Counted from the first letter of the stretch, positions 18,905-27,932 are shown. The stretch is DNA of 64,000 nt from Pseudomonas sediminis (GCF_039555755.1 NZ_CP154631.1:2108001-2172000), one strand, 5' to 3'. Notes: generated by a model from the sequence alone, not told the origin. A program made the numbers and translations.

Positions 18905-19335
18905 ACATCGACTGGGCCAGCTTCACACCCTGGAGCGCCCTGGCTGGGGGGGCGCTGATTGGTCTGGCGGCTGCCATATTCGCCTTGGCCAATGGCCGGG
19001 TAGCGGGTATCAGCGGCCTGCTCGGCAGCCTGCTGCAGCGTCAGGGCGAAGGGCGCGGCGAAAAAGCAGCGTTCCTTGTTGGCCTGCTTCTGGCGCCCCT
19101 GCTCTGGGGATTGTTCGCGGCATTACCGTCGATTCATTTCGAGACTGGCAGTCTCGGCTTGATCGTCGCCGGCTTGCTGGTCGGTATCGGCACCCGTTAT
19201 GGCTCGGGCTGCACAAGCGGCCACGGCGTCTGCGGTATTTCCCGCCTGTCGCCGCGCTCCATGCTGGCAACCCTGTGCTTCATGGCTACGGGTTTCGCCA
19301 CGGTCTTTGTCCTGCGTCATCTCCTGGGAGCTTGA
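18901..19335 (+). CDS. YeeE/YedE family sulfur transport protein, first half
   Basis: A 144-residue membrane protein with about four helices. The conserved [21 protein letters not shown] holds the cysteines thought to pass thiosulfate-like sulfur in the YeeE/TsuA family. It matches the N-terminal half (PmpA type). It overlaps the repressor gene by 4 bases and is followed after 2 bases by the second half, so the two probably form one transporter. Confidence 0.85.
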   Translation: MNIDWASFTPWSALAGGALIGLAAAIFALANGRVAGISGLLGSLLQRQGEGRGEKAAFLVGLLLAPLLWGLFAALPSIHFETGSLGLIVAGLLVGIGTRYGSGCTSGHGVCGISRLSPRSMLATLCFMATGFATVFVLRHLLGA

Positions 19336-19337
19336 AC

Positions 19338-19757
19338 ATGGCCAGACTCAGTGCATTCGTCTGCGGCCTGCTGTTTGGTCTGGGCCTGCTGCTGGCGGGC
19401 ATGGCCGACCCGGCCAAGGTGCTGGCATTTCTCGATCTGGCCGGCAATTGGGATCCCTCGCTGGCGCTGGTGATGGCCGGGGCCATAGGCGTAGCAGCGT
19501 TACCGTTGAACCTGGCGCAGCGGCGCAGTAAGGCGCTGCTGGGTGGCGCCATGCAGTTGCCGACCCGCCGCGATCTTGATGCTCGCCTGATTGGCGGCAG
19601 CCTGCTGTTCGGGGTCGGTTGGGGTATCGCTGGCATCTGTCCGGGGCCGGCTGTTGCCATCCTGCTGAGCGGGCACTGGCAGGCGCTACTGTTCGTCGCG
19701 GCGATGCTCGCCGGCATGCTGATCTTTACTGCGCTGGAAGGCCGGCGCGGACGTTGA
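19338..19757 (+). CDS. YeeE/YedE family sulfur transport protein, second half
   Basis: A 139-residue partner of the preceding gene (PmpB type). It starts MARLSAFVCGLLFGLGLLLAGMADPAKV and has the conserved GVGWGIAGICPGPAV with a single cysteine. About four hydrophobic helices. The ATG at 19338 fits the 2-base gap; an in-frame upstream ATG at 19275 would lie inside the previous gene. Transport of a reduced sulfur species is inferred from the family. Confidence 0.85.
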   Translation: MARLSAFVCGLLFGLGLLLAGMADPAKVLAFLDLAGNWDPSLALVMAGAIGVAALPLNLAQRRSKALLGGAMQLPTRRDLDARLIGGSLLFGVGWGIAGICPGPAVAILLSGHWQALLFVAAMLAGMLIFTALEGRRGR

Positions 19758-19771
19758 CCTGGAGAACCTCG

Positions 19772-19960
19772 ATGAAAGCCAATGTTGGAACGCTCGACCG
19801 CAGTCTGCGCATCGCCGCAGGTCTGATTCTTATCGCGCTGAGTCTTGCCGGTGTCATCGGCCTGTGGGGTTGGATCGGTGTGGTGCCACTGGCGACCGGC
19901 ATCTTCCGTTTCTGCCCGGCGTATCCATTGCTGGGTATCAACACCTGCAAAATGAAATGA
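19772..19960 (+). CDS. DUF2892 (YgaP-like) inner membrane protein
   Basis: A 62-residue protein with the typical opening KANVGTLDRSLRIAAGL, two hydrophobic helices, and the end FCPAYPLLGINTCK with two cysteines. DUF2892 proteins often occur with sulfide- or rhodanese-related genes. It follows the YeeE pair by 14 bases, with GGAG upstream of the ATG. The operon lacks the persulfide dioxygenase seen in the Xylella BigR operon. Confidence 0.85.
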   Translation: MKANVGTLDRSLRIAAGLILIALSLAGVIGLWGWIGVVPLATGIFRFCPAYPLLGINTCKMK

Positions 19961-19993
19961 AACATATCCACTGAGGCGAGATGCGCATGCGAC

Positions 19994-20007
19994 TTGATGC
20001 AGATCAA
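19994..20007. promoter_or_regulatory. ANR/FNR box upstream of cytochrome c peroxidase
   Basis: TTGATGCAGATCAA is a perfect TTGAT-N4-ATCAA palindrome, 71 bases before the peroxidase ATG. A start point at about 20042 would place it near -41.5, the class-II position; the -10 region (CATGGT at 20030) is weak. ANR control of the Pseudomonas di-haem peroxidase is established, which supports the call. Confidence 0.8.
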
Positions 20008-20077
20008 GTCGCCCCGGGTGTGCGCTGGGCATGGTCGAGACATAACCAGAATAGCCAATACCTGAGGAGATACACAC

Positions 20078-21067
20078 ATGCGCACTCTGACCCTGCTGGC
20101 CGGATTGTGCTTGGGCGCCAGCGCCTGGGCCAATCTACCGGCCAACGAACCCGTCGAGCCGATCGCACCGGCCGAGATCACTGATCCGGCCAAGGTGGAG
20201 CTGGGCAAGCAGCTGTTCTTCGACCCGCGCCTGTCGCGCTCGGGGTTCATTTCCTGCAACTCCTGCCACAACCTGTCGATGGGGGGCAGCGACAACCTGC
20301 CGAGCTCAATCGGCCACAACTGGCAGCAAGGGCCGATCAATTCGCCGACCGTGCTCAATTCCAGTCTCAACCTCGCGCAGTTCTGGGATGGCCGCGCCGC
20401 CGACCTCAAGGAACAGGCCGCCGGCCCTATCGCCAACCCGATGGAAATGGCCTTTACCCACATTCTCGCCGTCGACGTGCTGCGCTCGATCCCGCAATAC
20501 CGCGAGTCGTTCAAGGCCGTGTACAAAACCGACGAGATCACCCTGGACGAAGTGACCGATGCTATCGCCGAGTTCGAGAAGACCCTGGTCACGCCCAACT
20601 CGCGCTTCGACCTGTGGCTCAAGGGGGATGCTGAGGCCATCACCAAGACCGAGCTGGAAGGTTACGAGCTGTTCAAGTCCATCGGCTGCGTGGCTTGCCA
20701 CAACGGCCCGGCGCTGGGCGGCAACTCGTTCCAGAAGATGGGCCTGGTAGAACCCTATGAAACCAGCAACCCCGCCGAAGGCGTTGCCGGTCTGACTGGC
20801 AAGGATGCCGACCGCTTCAAGTTCAAGGTGCCGACCCTGCGCAACGTCGAACTGACCTATCCCTACTTCCACGACGGTGCCTACTGGAAGCTGGAAGAGT
20901 CGGTGGACATCATGGCGCGCCTGCAGCTCGGCCGGCAGCTGAGCGAAGGCGATATTGGCAAGATCACCGCCTTCCTCAAGACCCTGACCGGCGAGCAGCC
21001 GAGCTTCGCCCTGCCGATCCTGCCGCCGTCTAACAATGACACACCGCGGCCGCAGCCATTCGAGTGA
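20078..21067 (+). CDS. ccpR: Di-haem cytochrome c peroxidase
   Basis: Periplasmic enzyme that reduces hydrogen peroxide with electrons from small cytochromes or azurin. It has 329 residues with a signal peptide cleaved after GASAWA. The two haem sites are CNSCHN near residue 65 and CVACHN near residue 207. It also has the conserved FDPRLSRSGFISC and a C-terminal PTLRNVELTYPYFHDG. It stands alone behind the ANR-type box. Its stop abuts the stop of the convergent chemoreceptor gene with no gap, so no separate terminator exists. Confidence 0.93.
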   Translation: MRTLTLLAGLCLGASAWANLPANEPVEPIAPAEITDPAKVELGKQLFFDPRLSRSGFISCNSCHNLSMGGSDNLPSSIGHNWQQGPINSPTVLNSSLNLAQFWDGRAADLKEQAAGPIANPMEMAFTHILAVDVLRSIPQYRESFKAVYKTDEITLDEVTDAIAEFEKTLVTPNSRFDLWLKGDAEAITKTELEGYELFKSIGCVACHNGPALGGNSFQKMGLVEPYETSNPAEGVAGLTGKDADRFKFKVPTLRNVELTYPYFHDGAYWKLEESVDIMARLQLGRQLSEGDIGKITAFLKTLTGEQPSFALPILPPSNNDTPRPQPFE

Positions 21068-22387
21068 TCAGTACTCCTCCAGCGCCTCGGCGAACTGGCG
21101 CACGGCATCGACAACCTGCCGTGCGCCGCTCTGGATTTCCTCGATCATCTGCCCGGCCTGGTTGACCAGCTCCACACCCTGCTCGACCTTGTGCTGACTG
21201 GACTGCATGTTGTCTACGGCGTCTTGCGCCAGCTCGTGGTTGCGCTTGACCACCTCGACGATCTCCACCGTGGCCTGTGCGGTACGCGCGGCCAGGCTGC
21301 GTACTTCATCAGCGACCACGGCGAATCCGCGGCCCTGCTCGCCTGCGCGCGCCGCTTCGATAGCGGCGTTGAGGGCCAGCAGGTTGGTTTGCTCGGCAAT
21401 GCCGCGGATGGTCTGCACGATGCTGCTGATCATCTCCGACTGCTGACTGACCGCGCTAATGCCCTCGGCTGCGCGGGACAGCTCGTCGGCGATGCCGCGC
21501 ACCATCGTGACGGTTTCGCTGATCACCTCGGCGCCATGCCGGGCACTGTCGTCGGTGCGTTGGGAAATTTCATAGGCAAGCTTGGCTGCATCAGATTCGG
21601 CCTGTTGCTGTTGCACCTGCGGGGTGATGTCACGGGCGAACTTGACGATCTTGTAGAGCGTGCCGCTGGCGTCGAACACCGGATTGTAGGTGGCGCTCAG
21701 CCAAATGATGTCGCCGTGGCGGTTGATGCGCTGGAATCGCCCTGAGAAGAATTCGCCGCGATTCAGGCGTGCCCAGAAGTCGCGGTAGGCAGGCGAGTCG
21801 GCCTCTTCGCGAGTGCAGAACAGGCGATGGTGCTTGCCGCGGATTTCGTCCAGGCGGTAGCCCATGGTTTGCAGGAAGTTGGCGTTGGCTTCCAGCACTT
21901 CGCCCTTGAGGTTGAACGCGATCACGGCCATGGAACGGCCGATCGCGTCGATCATGCTCTCCTGCTCCTGTTCGCGGGCCACCAGGGTGGTGATGTCGGT
22001 GGCCAGCTTGAGCACCGACTCGACGCGGCCATCGGCGCCCAGGATCGGGTTGTAGCTGGCTTCCAGCCAGACTTCCTGGCCCTGCTTGTTGCGGCGCAGG
22101 AAACGATCACGGATGTACTCGCCGGCCGCCAGGCGCTGCCAGAAACGCCGGTACTCGGCGCTGGCCTGGTAGTCGGGAAAGCAGAACAACCGGTGGTGCT
22201 GGCCCTGAATTTCTTCCAGGCGGTAGCCCACGGTCGTGAGGAAATTGTCATTGGCGCCGATGATGGTGCCGTCGGGTTTGAACTCAATCATGGCCGTCGA
22301 GCGATCGACGGCAGCCTTCCTGGCGAGAGCAGCTTGCAACTGTTGACGAGCCGCTTCCAGGGCTTGCTTGAGGGCTTTATTGAACAT
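21068..22387 (-). CDS. Soluble PAS-PAS chemoreceptor, BdlA-like
   Basis: A 439-residue cytoplasmic receptor without membrane helices. After an N-terminal helix come two PAS domains (about 35-150 and 155-275), each with the GYRLEEIxGxHHRLFC pattern and a matching ITxxV end, then a short MCP signalling domain with [33 protein letters not shown]. aeruginosa BdlA, a biofilm dispersion regulator, has this layout and length. The domain match is clear; equivalence with BdlA and not a paralogue is uncertain. It shares its 3' boundary with ccpR. Confidence 0.88.
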   Translation of the reverse strand: MFNKALKQALEAARQQLQAALARKAAVDRSTAMIEFKPDGTIIGANDNFLTTVGYRLEEIQGQHHRLFCFPDYQASAEYRRFWQRLAAGEYIRDRFLRRNKQGQEVWLEASYNPILGADGRVESVLKLATDITTLVAREQEQESMIDAIGRSMAVIAFNLKGEVLEANANFLQTMGYRLDEIRGKHHRLFCTREEADSPAYRDFWARLNRGEFFSGRFQRINRHGDIIWLSATYNPVFDASGTLYKIVKFARDITPQVQQQQAESDAAKLAYEISQRTDDSARHGAEVISETVTMVRGIADELSRAAEGISAVSQQSEMISSIVQTIRGIAEQTNLLALNAAIEAARAGEQGRGFAVVADEVRSLAARTAQATVEIVEVVKRNHELAQDAVDNMQSSQHKVEQGVELVNQAGQMIEEIQSGARQVVDAVRQFAEALEEY

Positions 22388-22471
22388 GATGTGCTCGAGA
22401 GGATACGGGGATGATCCCGACCTATATTATCGGCTTGGTCAGGATCTACTTGAACCCTGCGCGAGCAATTT

Positions 22472-23578
22472 TCAGCGCTGTTGCGGCGCCGGCTGTTGCT
22501 GGGTGATGCAGTGGATATTGCCGCCGCCCAGAAGGATCTCACGGCCCGGCACCATCACCACGCGATGCTCGGGGAAAATACGCTCAAGAATGGCGCGCGC
22601 CTCTTCGTCCTTCGGGTCATCGAAGCTCGGCGCGACAATGCCGCCGTTGACGATAAGGAAGTTGACGTAGGAGCCGGCCAGGCGAACGTCCGGGCTGCGC
22701 TCCTGGCTGCCGTCGACGATGTCGACCCCCGCGCACTCTTCGGCGGTGGCATGAATCGGGCCTGGAATGGGCATCTTGTGCACGGTCAGCTGACGGCCCT
22801 TGGCGTCGCGCACGCTTTCCAGCACGCGCATGGCGGCCTGACAGCGCGGGTAGTTGGGATCGTTCGCATCGTCGGTCCAGGCCAGCAGCACTTCACCGGG
22901 GCGCACGTAGCAGCAGAAGTTATCGACGTGGCCATCGGTCTCGTCGTTATACAGACCGTCCGGCAGCCAGATCACCGTATAGATGGAGAGGTGATCGCGC
23001 AGCACATTCTCGATCTCTTCGCGCGACAGGTGCGGGTTGCGGTTCTTGTTCAGCAGGCACTCCTCGGTGGTGATCAGGGTGCCTTCGCCATCGACATGGA
23101 TCGAGCCGCCTTCGAGGACGAAACCTTCCGTGCGATAGCGCTTGCAGCCTTCGATCTCGAGAATCTTGCGCGCCACCTGATCGTCACGCAGCCACGGCCA
23201 GTACAGGCCGCCATCGAAGCCGCCCCAGGCATTGAAGGCCCAGTCCACGCCGCGCACTTCGCCACTGGCATCGGTCACAAAGGTCGGGCCGGTGTCGCGC
23301 ACCCAGGCGTCGTCGGTGGTGATTTCCACCAGGCGGATGTTGGCGTCATCCAGGCGTGCGCGGGCGTTTTCGTACTGCGCCGCGGATACGCAGACGGTTA
23401 CCGGTTCGAACTGGGCGATGGCCTTGGCCACGGCGGTGAAGGCTGCCTGCGCCGGCTTGCCGCCGTTGCGCCAGTTGTCCGGGCGTTCGGGCCAGACCAT
23501 CCAGGTCTGGCTGTGTGGTGCCCACTCGGCAGGCATGTGGAAGCCATCGGCGCGTGGAGTCGTGGTCAACGTGGTCAT
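22472..23578 (-). CDS. aguA: Agmatine deiminase
   Basis: Hydrolyses agmatine to N-carbamoylputrescine and ammonia. It has 368 residues: [26 protein letters not shown] at the start, [47 protein letters not shown] and the catalytic cysteine in [13 protein letters not shown] near the end. The ATG at 23578 has GGAAG nine bases upstream; the longer in-frame start is in the repeat. It is the last gene after aguB, but aguB is broken, so the product may not be processed here. Confidence 0.95.
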   Translation of the reverse strand: MTTLTTTPRADGFHMPAEWAPHSQTWMVWPERPDNWRNGGKPAQAAFTAVAKAIAQFEPVTVCVSAAQYENARARLDDANIRLVEITTDDAWVRDTGPTFVTDASGEVRGVDWAFNAWGGFDGGLYWPWLRDDQVARKILEIEGCKRYRTEGFVLEGGSIHVDGEGTLITTEECLLNKNRNPHLSREEIENVLRDHLSIYTVIWLPDGLYNDETDGHVDNFCCYVRPGEVLLAWTDDANDPNYPRCQAAMRVLESVRDAKGRQLTVHKMPIPGPIHATAEECAGVDIVDGSQERSPDVRLAGSYVNFLIVNGGIVAPSFDDPKDEEARAILERIFPEHRVVMVPGREILLGGGNIHCITQQQPAPQQR

Positions 23579-23589
23579 ATTTCGCTTCC

Positions 23590-23653
23590 GTAGGGTGCGC
23601 CATGCGCACCGGCAAAGTGTTTGGAGGGCTGGGTGCGCACAGCGCACCCTACC
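23590..23653. repeat. TAGGGTGCGC-type palindromic repeat
   Basis: Arms TAGGGTGCGCCATGCGCACC and GGTGCGCACAGCGCACCCTA, between the aguB remnant and aguA. It begins 12 bases upstream of the aguA start. Confidence 0.75.
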
Positions 23654-24069
23654 GGATCGACGGTGCTTTTCCGTCGAGCGTGGAAAGCGGCCAGTATAGG
23701 TTCGGCCGGCGGTCGCGGAACACACCCCAGGCGGTGCGCACCTTCTCCAGCTCGGTCAGGTCGAAGCTGTGCACCAGCACGCCTTCCACGGTCTGGTTCA
23801 GCTCCTCGACTTTCTCGCCGAACTGGTTGGCGATGAACGAGCTGCCGTAGAAGGTGATGTCGTAGCCGTCCTGCTCCTCGCGGCCGATGCGGTTGCTTGC
23901 CACCAGCGGCATCAGATTGGCGCCGACATGGCCCTGTTGCACACGCTGCCAGTGCTCGCGCGCCCTGTGCGGCAGCCTGGCGTACCAGCCTCTCGGCATT
24001 GGCGATGTTCGCGGGCGTATCCCAGGAGCAGGCCATCTGGGGCGCAGCGACGGTAACGATACTGGACAT
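23649..24069 (-). pseudogene. aguB: aguB (N-carbamoylputrescine amidase) with internal deletion
   Basis: A full AguB is about 290 residues. Here the first 37 (MSSIVTVAAPQMACSWDTPANIANAERLV to AAQGA) are in one frame. The sequence then jumps at about 23955-23965 to the C-terminal third (EHWQRVQQGHVGANLMPLVASNRIGREEQDGYD to the end) in another frame. About 150 residues, including the catalytic Lys and Cys of the nitrilase fold, are missing. The junction carries a GCGCG run that could have served as microhomology. It follows the TetR regulator and precedes aguA on the same strand. Confidence 0.85.
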
Positions 24070-24154
24070 AAAGCACCTCTTGGCTCGTTCGCAAGCCGCT
24101 TCGGCGGTCTATTCAGAGTGCTGTGGCTGGACTTGGCCAAGGCTGGATGCTCGT

Positions 24155-24183
24155 TTTATATCCGATAAATATCGGTATTAGAA
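24155..24183 (-). promoter_or_regulatory. Promoter of aguBA with an operator between -35 and -10
   Basis: On the minus strand: -35 TTCTAA (24183-24178), a 17-base spacer, -10 TATAAA (24160-24155). The spacer contains CCGATATTTATCGG (24175-24162), a palindrome with six-base arms. A second related site lies upstream at about 24212-24228 (CGATTTTGTCGG). A TetR repressor bound in the spacer would block polymerase. This fits AguR control of aguBA, but the match to any published AguR site is not checked. Confidence 0.6.
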
Positions 24184-24304
24184 GGTGCTTTTTGTTGAAT
24201 TAGCAAAATTTATACGATTTTGTCGGATTTATATTGGTTATGACCATGGGCGTGCAGTGTCGCCTAGGCTGCGCGCCGCGATCGAGCCGGGCGTCAGATA
24301 CCAT

Positions 24305-24328
24305 CGGTGCGCACGGCGCACCCTACGG
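24305..24328. repeat. Half copy of the TAGGGTGCGC repeat
   Basis: GGTGCGCACGGCGCACCCTA, a single palindromic arm next to the stop of the TetR gene. The rest of the gap 24070-24332 is AT-rich and carries the aguBA promoter. Confidence 0.6.
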
Positions 24329-24332
24329 GGGA

Positions 24333-24974
24333 TTACGCCAATGGCGCAGGTCTTTTCGGCAGGGCAGCAGGCAGGTACAGGCCGAGGTAGGCATCGAACA
24401 CACGCATGCCTTCCTCGGCCAGGCGTGGCGTGATTTTGCCGTGCAGCTGTACAGAGCGGGCATAGACGCGATCACCCAGTTCCATGGCCAGGGCGAAGAC
24501 ATCGATATCCATCGGTAGCTGCGGTAGGGGGAAGTGGCGGTCGAACAGCGCCTGCATCAGGCGGCCCAGTTCGATGTCGTGCTGATGGTCGGCCTGGGTT
24601 ACCTCGGCCAGGCCATGCTGGGCGAGGATCAGCTGGCGCGCTGCGGCGTCGCGCGCGTAGATGTCCAGCATACGTTGTTCGACGATGCGCGACAGGTCAT
24701 GCCAGGTGTTCAGACTGGCGTGTTCGACCGGCTCCTGCAGGCAGGCGCGAAAGGCTGCGTGCACGTCTGCAGTCAGGCCTTCGAGTAGTGTCGGCACGCT
24801 GGCGAAGAAGTGGTACACCGACGACGGTGGAATGCCTGCGTGCTCGGCCACCGTGTAGATCGACAGGTTGGCCATGCCCTGCTCGGCCAGCAGTTCGCGT
24901 GCTGCCGCCAGTATCACGGCGATACGGGCCTGGCTGCTGGCGCGTGGCTTGCGGGTGCTGGCGGGGCGCGACAT
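24333..24974 (-). CDS. aguR: TetR-family repressor, AguR-like
   Basis: A 213-residue regulator. After a basic N-terminus (MSRPASTRKPRASSQARIAVIL) comes the helix-turn-helix region with LAEQGMANLSIYTVAEHAGIPPSSVYHFFASVPTLLEGL. The C-terminal part is a variable ligand-binding domain. Its place between aguBA and the PA0295-like gene matches the PAO1 order aguA-aguB-aguR-PA0295, so agmatine or N-carbamoylputrescine is the likely inducer. Start at 24974; an upstream in-frame ATG at 25031 gives a non-conserved extension. Confidence 0.82.
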   Translation of the reverse strand: MSRPASTRKPRASSQARIAVILAAARELLAEQGMANLSIYTVAEHAGIPPSSVYHFFASVPTLLEGLTADVHAAFRACLQEPVEHASLNTWHDLSRIVEQRMLDIYARDAAARQLILAQHGLAEVTQADHQHDIELGRLMQALFDRHFPLPQLPMDIDVFALAMELGDRVYARSVQLHGKITPRLAEEGMRVFDAYLGLYLPAALPKRPAPLA

Positions 24975-25046
24975 GGCTGAGTCCTCGTGGGTCGAGGCGC
25001 TATTGGACGTCAGCAGGCGGCGGCGAGGCAAGCATCGCCGCCGTCA

Positions 25047-26105
25047 TCAGCTACCGTCGCGAAACCGCTGCCAGACATCGCTGCGAACCTGGGCATGCTT
25101 CTCCGAAAGCACTTCCAGCGGATGCAGGCGGCGCTTGGTGTCCTGATCCGGATAAAGGCCGGGCTGTTCCAGTAGGGCTTTATCGATGAACGACATCGAA
25201 TCGGCATTACCGTTGGGGTAGAGCGTTTCAGCGGTAATCTGGGCAATGACCTGCGGCTGCATCAGGTAGTCGATGAAGCGGTGAGCGAGGTCCGGCCGAG
25301 CGGCGTTGGCAGGAATTACCAGGTTGTCGATGAACAGCACCGAGCCTTCGTCCGGTACCACGAAGCGTACCGGCTGGCCGGCCTGCGCCGCTGCAAGGGC
25401 GTCTCCGACCCAAGCCATGGCCAGGCACAGGCGACCGTTGTTGAGGTCTGCGATATAGCGCTCGCTGTCGACGTAGCGCAGGTTCGGGCGTAGTGCCTCA
25501 AGCACTCCGCCGGCGCGCTCGACCCGGCTTGGTGCGCTGCGCGCCAGGCTGCGGCCCTGGTAGTTGAGCAGCAGCGACAGGGTTTCATCTGGCGCATCCA
25601 GCACGCTGATGCCGCAACTGGCCAGGCGCAGGCTCTGTTTGGCATCGAACAGCAGGCTCCAGCTGTCCGGCAGTGGTCCGCCATAGGCCGCCTCGGCCTG
25701 CGGCGTGTTGATCGCCAGGCCGACCGCGCCCCACAGGTACGGCACGGCGTGCTGGTTCTGTGGGTCGACCGCAGCCAGCTTGCTCAGCAACTGCTTGTCT
25801 AGGTGCGTGCGGTTGGGTAGCAGGTTGAAGTCCAGTGGGCGAATGCGGCCACTGGCGATCAGCGCCGGCAGCTCGCTGTGCGAGGGCGCGGCGATGTCGA
25901 TGGGCTGGCCGCTTTGCAGTACGGCGGCCAGTTCTTCAGCACTGGCGAAGGTGTGGTACTCGACCTCGATGCCGGTGTCGCGGGTGAAGTCTTCCAGCAC
26001 CTGCGGCGCGATGTAATCGTTCCAGTTGTAGACCCGAATGCTGTCGGCGGCCTGGGCCAGGCCACAGCTCAGGCCCAGCAGCACGGCGGCAATAGCGCGT
26101 TGCAT
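25047..26105 (-). CDS. Periplasmic polyamine-binding protein (PA0295-like, PotF/SpuD family)
   Basis: A 352-residue solute-binding protein with a signal peptide ending GLAQAA and the family opening DSIRVYNWNDYIAPQVLEDF. It is the most divergent of the four receptors in the window: the ligand-pocket segment reads DEGSVLFIDNLVIP, where the others have IPKEG followed by F or W. Binding of putrescine-like ligands is therefore less certain. It lies downstream of spuI with a terminator between, so it probably has its own promoter. The ATG at 26105 has GGGGAG seven bases upstream. Confidence 0.85.
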   Translation of the reverse strand: MQRAIAAVLLGLSCGLAQAADSIRVYNWNDYIAPQVLEDFTRDTGIEVEYHTFASAEELAAVLQSGQPIDIAAPSHSELPALIASGRIRPLDFNLLPNRTHLDKQLLSKLAAVDPQNQHAVPYLWGAVGLAINTPQAEAAYGGPLPDSWSLLFDAKQSLRLASCGISVLDAPDETLSLLLNYQGRSLARSAPSRVERAGGVLEALRPNLRYVDSERYIADLNNGRLCLAMAWVGDALAAAQAGQPVRFVVPDEGSVLFIDNLVIPANAARPDLAHRFIDYLMQPQVIAQITAETLYPNGNADSMSFIDKALLEQPGLYPDQDTKRRLHPLEVLSEKHAQVRSDVWQRFRDGS

Positions 26106-26244
26106 GAGTAGCTCCCCGATGGATGAAGGCAACAGTATCCGGCGGCCTTGCTTGCCGGAGGTTGATTCATGTCAGCGGAGTCGCCGGGCGGCGAACCGCC
26201 GGCCCCGACGCGGGGTGTCGGAGTTGGCAGTTGGCAGGCAAAAA

Positions 26245-26320
26245 GAAGCCGGCTCCAGACCCTGTGAAAACGCAGCATGGCCGAGCGTTGTAGTTTTCAC
26301 AGAGTCTGCGGCCGGCTTTC
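26245..26320 (-). terminator. Long hairpin terminator after spuI
   Basis: Outer arms AAGCCGGC and GCCGGCTT, extended by GTGAAAAC with GTTTTCAC around a long loop; nearly 75 bases. It begins seven bases past the spuI stop. Flanking AAAAG/CTTTC runs suggest it can work in both directions. Confidence 0.7.
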
Positions 26321-26326
26321 TCGGTG

Positions 26327-27706
26327 TTACACGGTATGCAGGTACCAGTTGTACTCGAGGTCGGAGATGGTGGTCTCGAACTCCTGCAGTTCGGCTTCCT
26401 TGCACGCGACGAAGATGTCGATGTACTTGGAGTCGATGTATTTGTTCATCACCTCACTGTCGTCCAGCTCGCGCAGCGCGTCACGCAGGTTGTTCGGCAG
26501 GCTGGGTTCGAGCTGCTCGTAAGAGTTGCCTTCGATCGGCTCGCCCGGTTCGATCTGGTTGGTCAGGCCGTGGTGGATACCGGCGAGGATCGAGGCCAGC
26601 ATCAGGTAGGGGTTGGCATCGGCGCCGGCCACGCGGTGTTCGATGCGCACGGCATCCGGGCTGCCGGTGGGGATGCGAACGGCCACGGTGCGGTTGTCCA
26701 GTGCCCAGCTCGGCGCGTTGGGGACATAGAACTGCGCGCCGAAGCGGCGATAGGAGTTGACGTTGGGGCAGAGGAACGCCATCGACGCGGACATGGTGTC
26801 GAGGATGCCGCCGACGGCATGACGCAGCGAGGTGTTCTCCAGCGGATCTTCGGCCGCGAAGATGTTCTTGCCGGTCTTCTTGTCCAGCAGCGAGATGTGC
26901 ACGTGCAGACCGTTGCCCGCCTGGCCTGGATAGGGCTTGGCCATGAAGGTGGAATCCATTTCATGGTCGTAGGCGATGTTCTTGATCAGGCGTTTGAGCA
27001 GCAGGGCGTAGTCGCAGGCCTTGATGGCGTCTTCGACGTGGTGCAGGTTGACTTCGAACTGCGCCGGGGCGCTTTCCTTGACGATGGCGTCGGCGGGGAT
27101 GTCCTGCTCCTTGGCGGCTTCGAGCATGTCCTGCAGGCAATCGACGTACTCGTCGAGGTCATCGATCAGGTAGACCTGGGTCGAGTGCGGGCGTTTGCCG
27201 GAGATCGGCGAGCGCGGTGGCTGCGGACGACCGTTCACGTTCTCCTGGTCGATCAGGTAGAACTCCAGTTCAAAAGCTGCGCAGATACGCAGGCCCAGTT
27301 CGTCGAACTTCTGTACCACCTGGCGCAATACCTCGCGCGGGTCGGCGAAGAAAGGCGTGCCGTCCAGCTCGTGCATGGTCATCAGCAGCTGCGCGGTTGG
27401 GCGCTTCTGCCAGGGTTCGTTGCACAAGGTATTGGGGATGGGGAAGCAGATACGGTCGGCGTCGCCGATGTCCAGGCCAAGGCCGGTGCTCTCGACGGTG
27501 GAGCCATTGATGTCGAGCGCGAAGAGCGAGGCGGGCAGGTTGATGCCTTTCTCGTACACCTTATGAAGGGCGTTCCGGTCGATGCGCTTGCCGCGCACCA
27601 CACCATTCATATCTGCAATAAGAAGGTCGACGAACTGGACCTCGGGATGTTCCTTGAGGAACGCGTTCGCTTCGTTAAGCTGAACGGCACGCGGGGGTAC
27701 CGACAT
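26327..27706 (-). CDS. spuI: Glutamate-polyamine ligase SpuI (glutamine synthetase family)
   Basis: Couples glutamate to a polyamine with ATP, first step of the gamma-glutamyl route of polyamine breakdown. It has 459 residues: the N-terminal part includes VDLLIADMNGVVRGKRI, then ELEFYLIDQENVNGRPQ, QFEVNLHHVEDAIKACDY, FMAKPYPGQAGNGLHVHISL and the GS-like FLCPNVNSYRRFG and EHRVAGADANPYL. The ATG at 27706 begins MSVPPRAVQ with AAGGTG upstream. It is divergent from the spu operon, with a near-800-base region between. A minus-strand TTGACA (27786-27781) could be its -35. Confidence 0.93.
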   Translation of the reverse strand: MSVPPRAVQLNEANAFLKEHPEVQFVDLLIADMNGVVRGKRIDRNALHKVYEKGINLPASLFALDINGSTVESTGLGLDIGDADRICFPIPNTLCNEPWQKRPTAQLLMTMHELDGTPFFADPREVLRQVVQKFDELGLRICAAFELEFYLIDQENVNGRPQPPRSPISGKRPHSTQVYLIDDLDEYVDCLQDMLEAAKEQDIPADAIVKESAPAQFEVNLHHVEDAIKACDYALLLKRLIKNIAYDHEMDSTFMAKPYPGQAGNGLHVHISLLDKKTGKNIFAAEDPLENTSLRHAVGGILDTMSASMAFLCPNVNSYRRFGAQFYVPNAPSWALDNRTVAVRIPTGSPDAVRIEHRVAGADANPYLMLASILAGIHHGLTNQIEPGEPIEGNSYEQLEPSLPNNLRDALRELDDSEVMNKYIDSKYIDIFVACKEAELQEFETTISDLEYNWYLHTV

Positions 27707-27895
27707 GATGCAACACCTTTTTGTTAAATATATCAATCATGCGACTGCATGGGTGTGAGTCAATCCGAAACGCACTTTACTGTCAAGCAGGCCACATGAT
27801 GCCCTCTAGTGGGGCGTGATGGCCATTTTTGGGGCATTTCAAGGCCTTTCAGGGGGCTCCAAACCTTGATCTTTCAGGGTGCACAGCGGGGTGTG

Positions 27896-27932
27896 TTCAA
27901 TTTTTTACAGGACTATTGTGTAAAAAAATGAA
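27896..27932. promoter_or_regulatory. AT-rich inverted repeat, possible operator
   Basis: TTCAATTTTTTACA and TGTGTAAAAAAATGAA are near-mirror arms around GGACTAT. It lies midway between the divergent spuI and spuA-remnant starts, a natural place for a repressor such as a polyamine-responsive regulator. No match to a known site was established. Confidence 0.45.

Noticed and set aside
26324..27727. Plus-strand 467-codon frame opposite spuI
   Set aside because: Shadow of spuI; the spuI product has all glutamine synthetase motifs.
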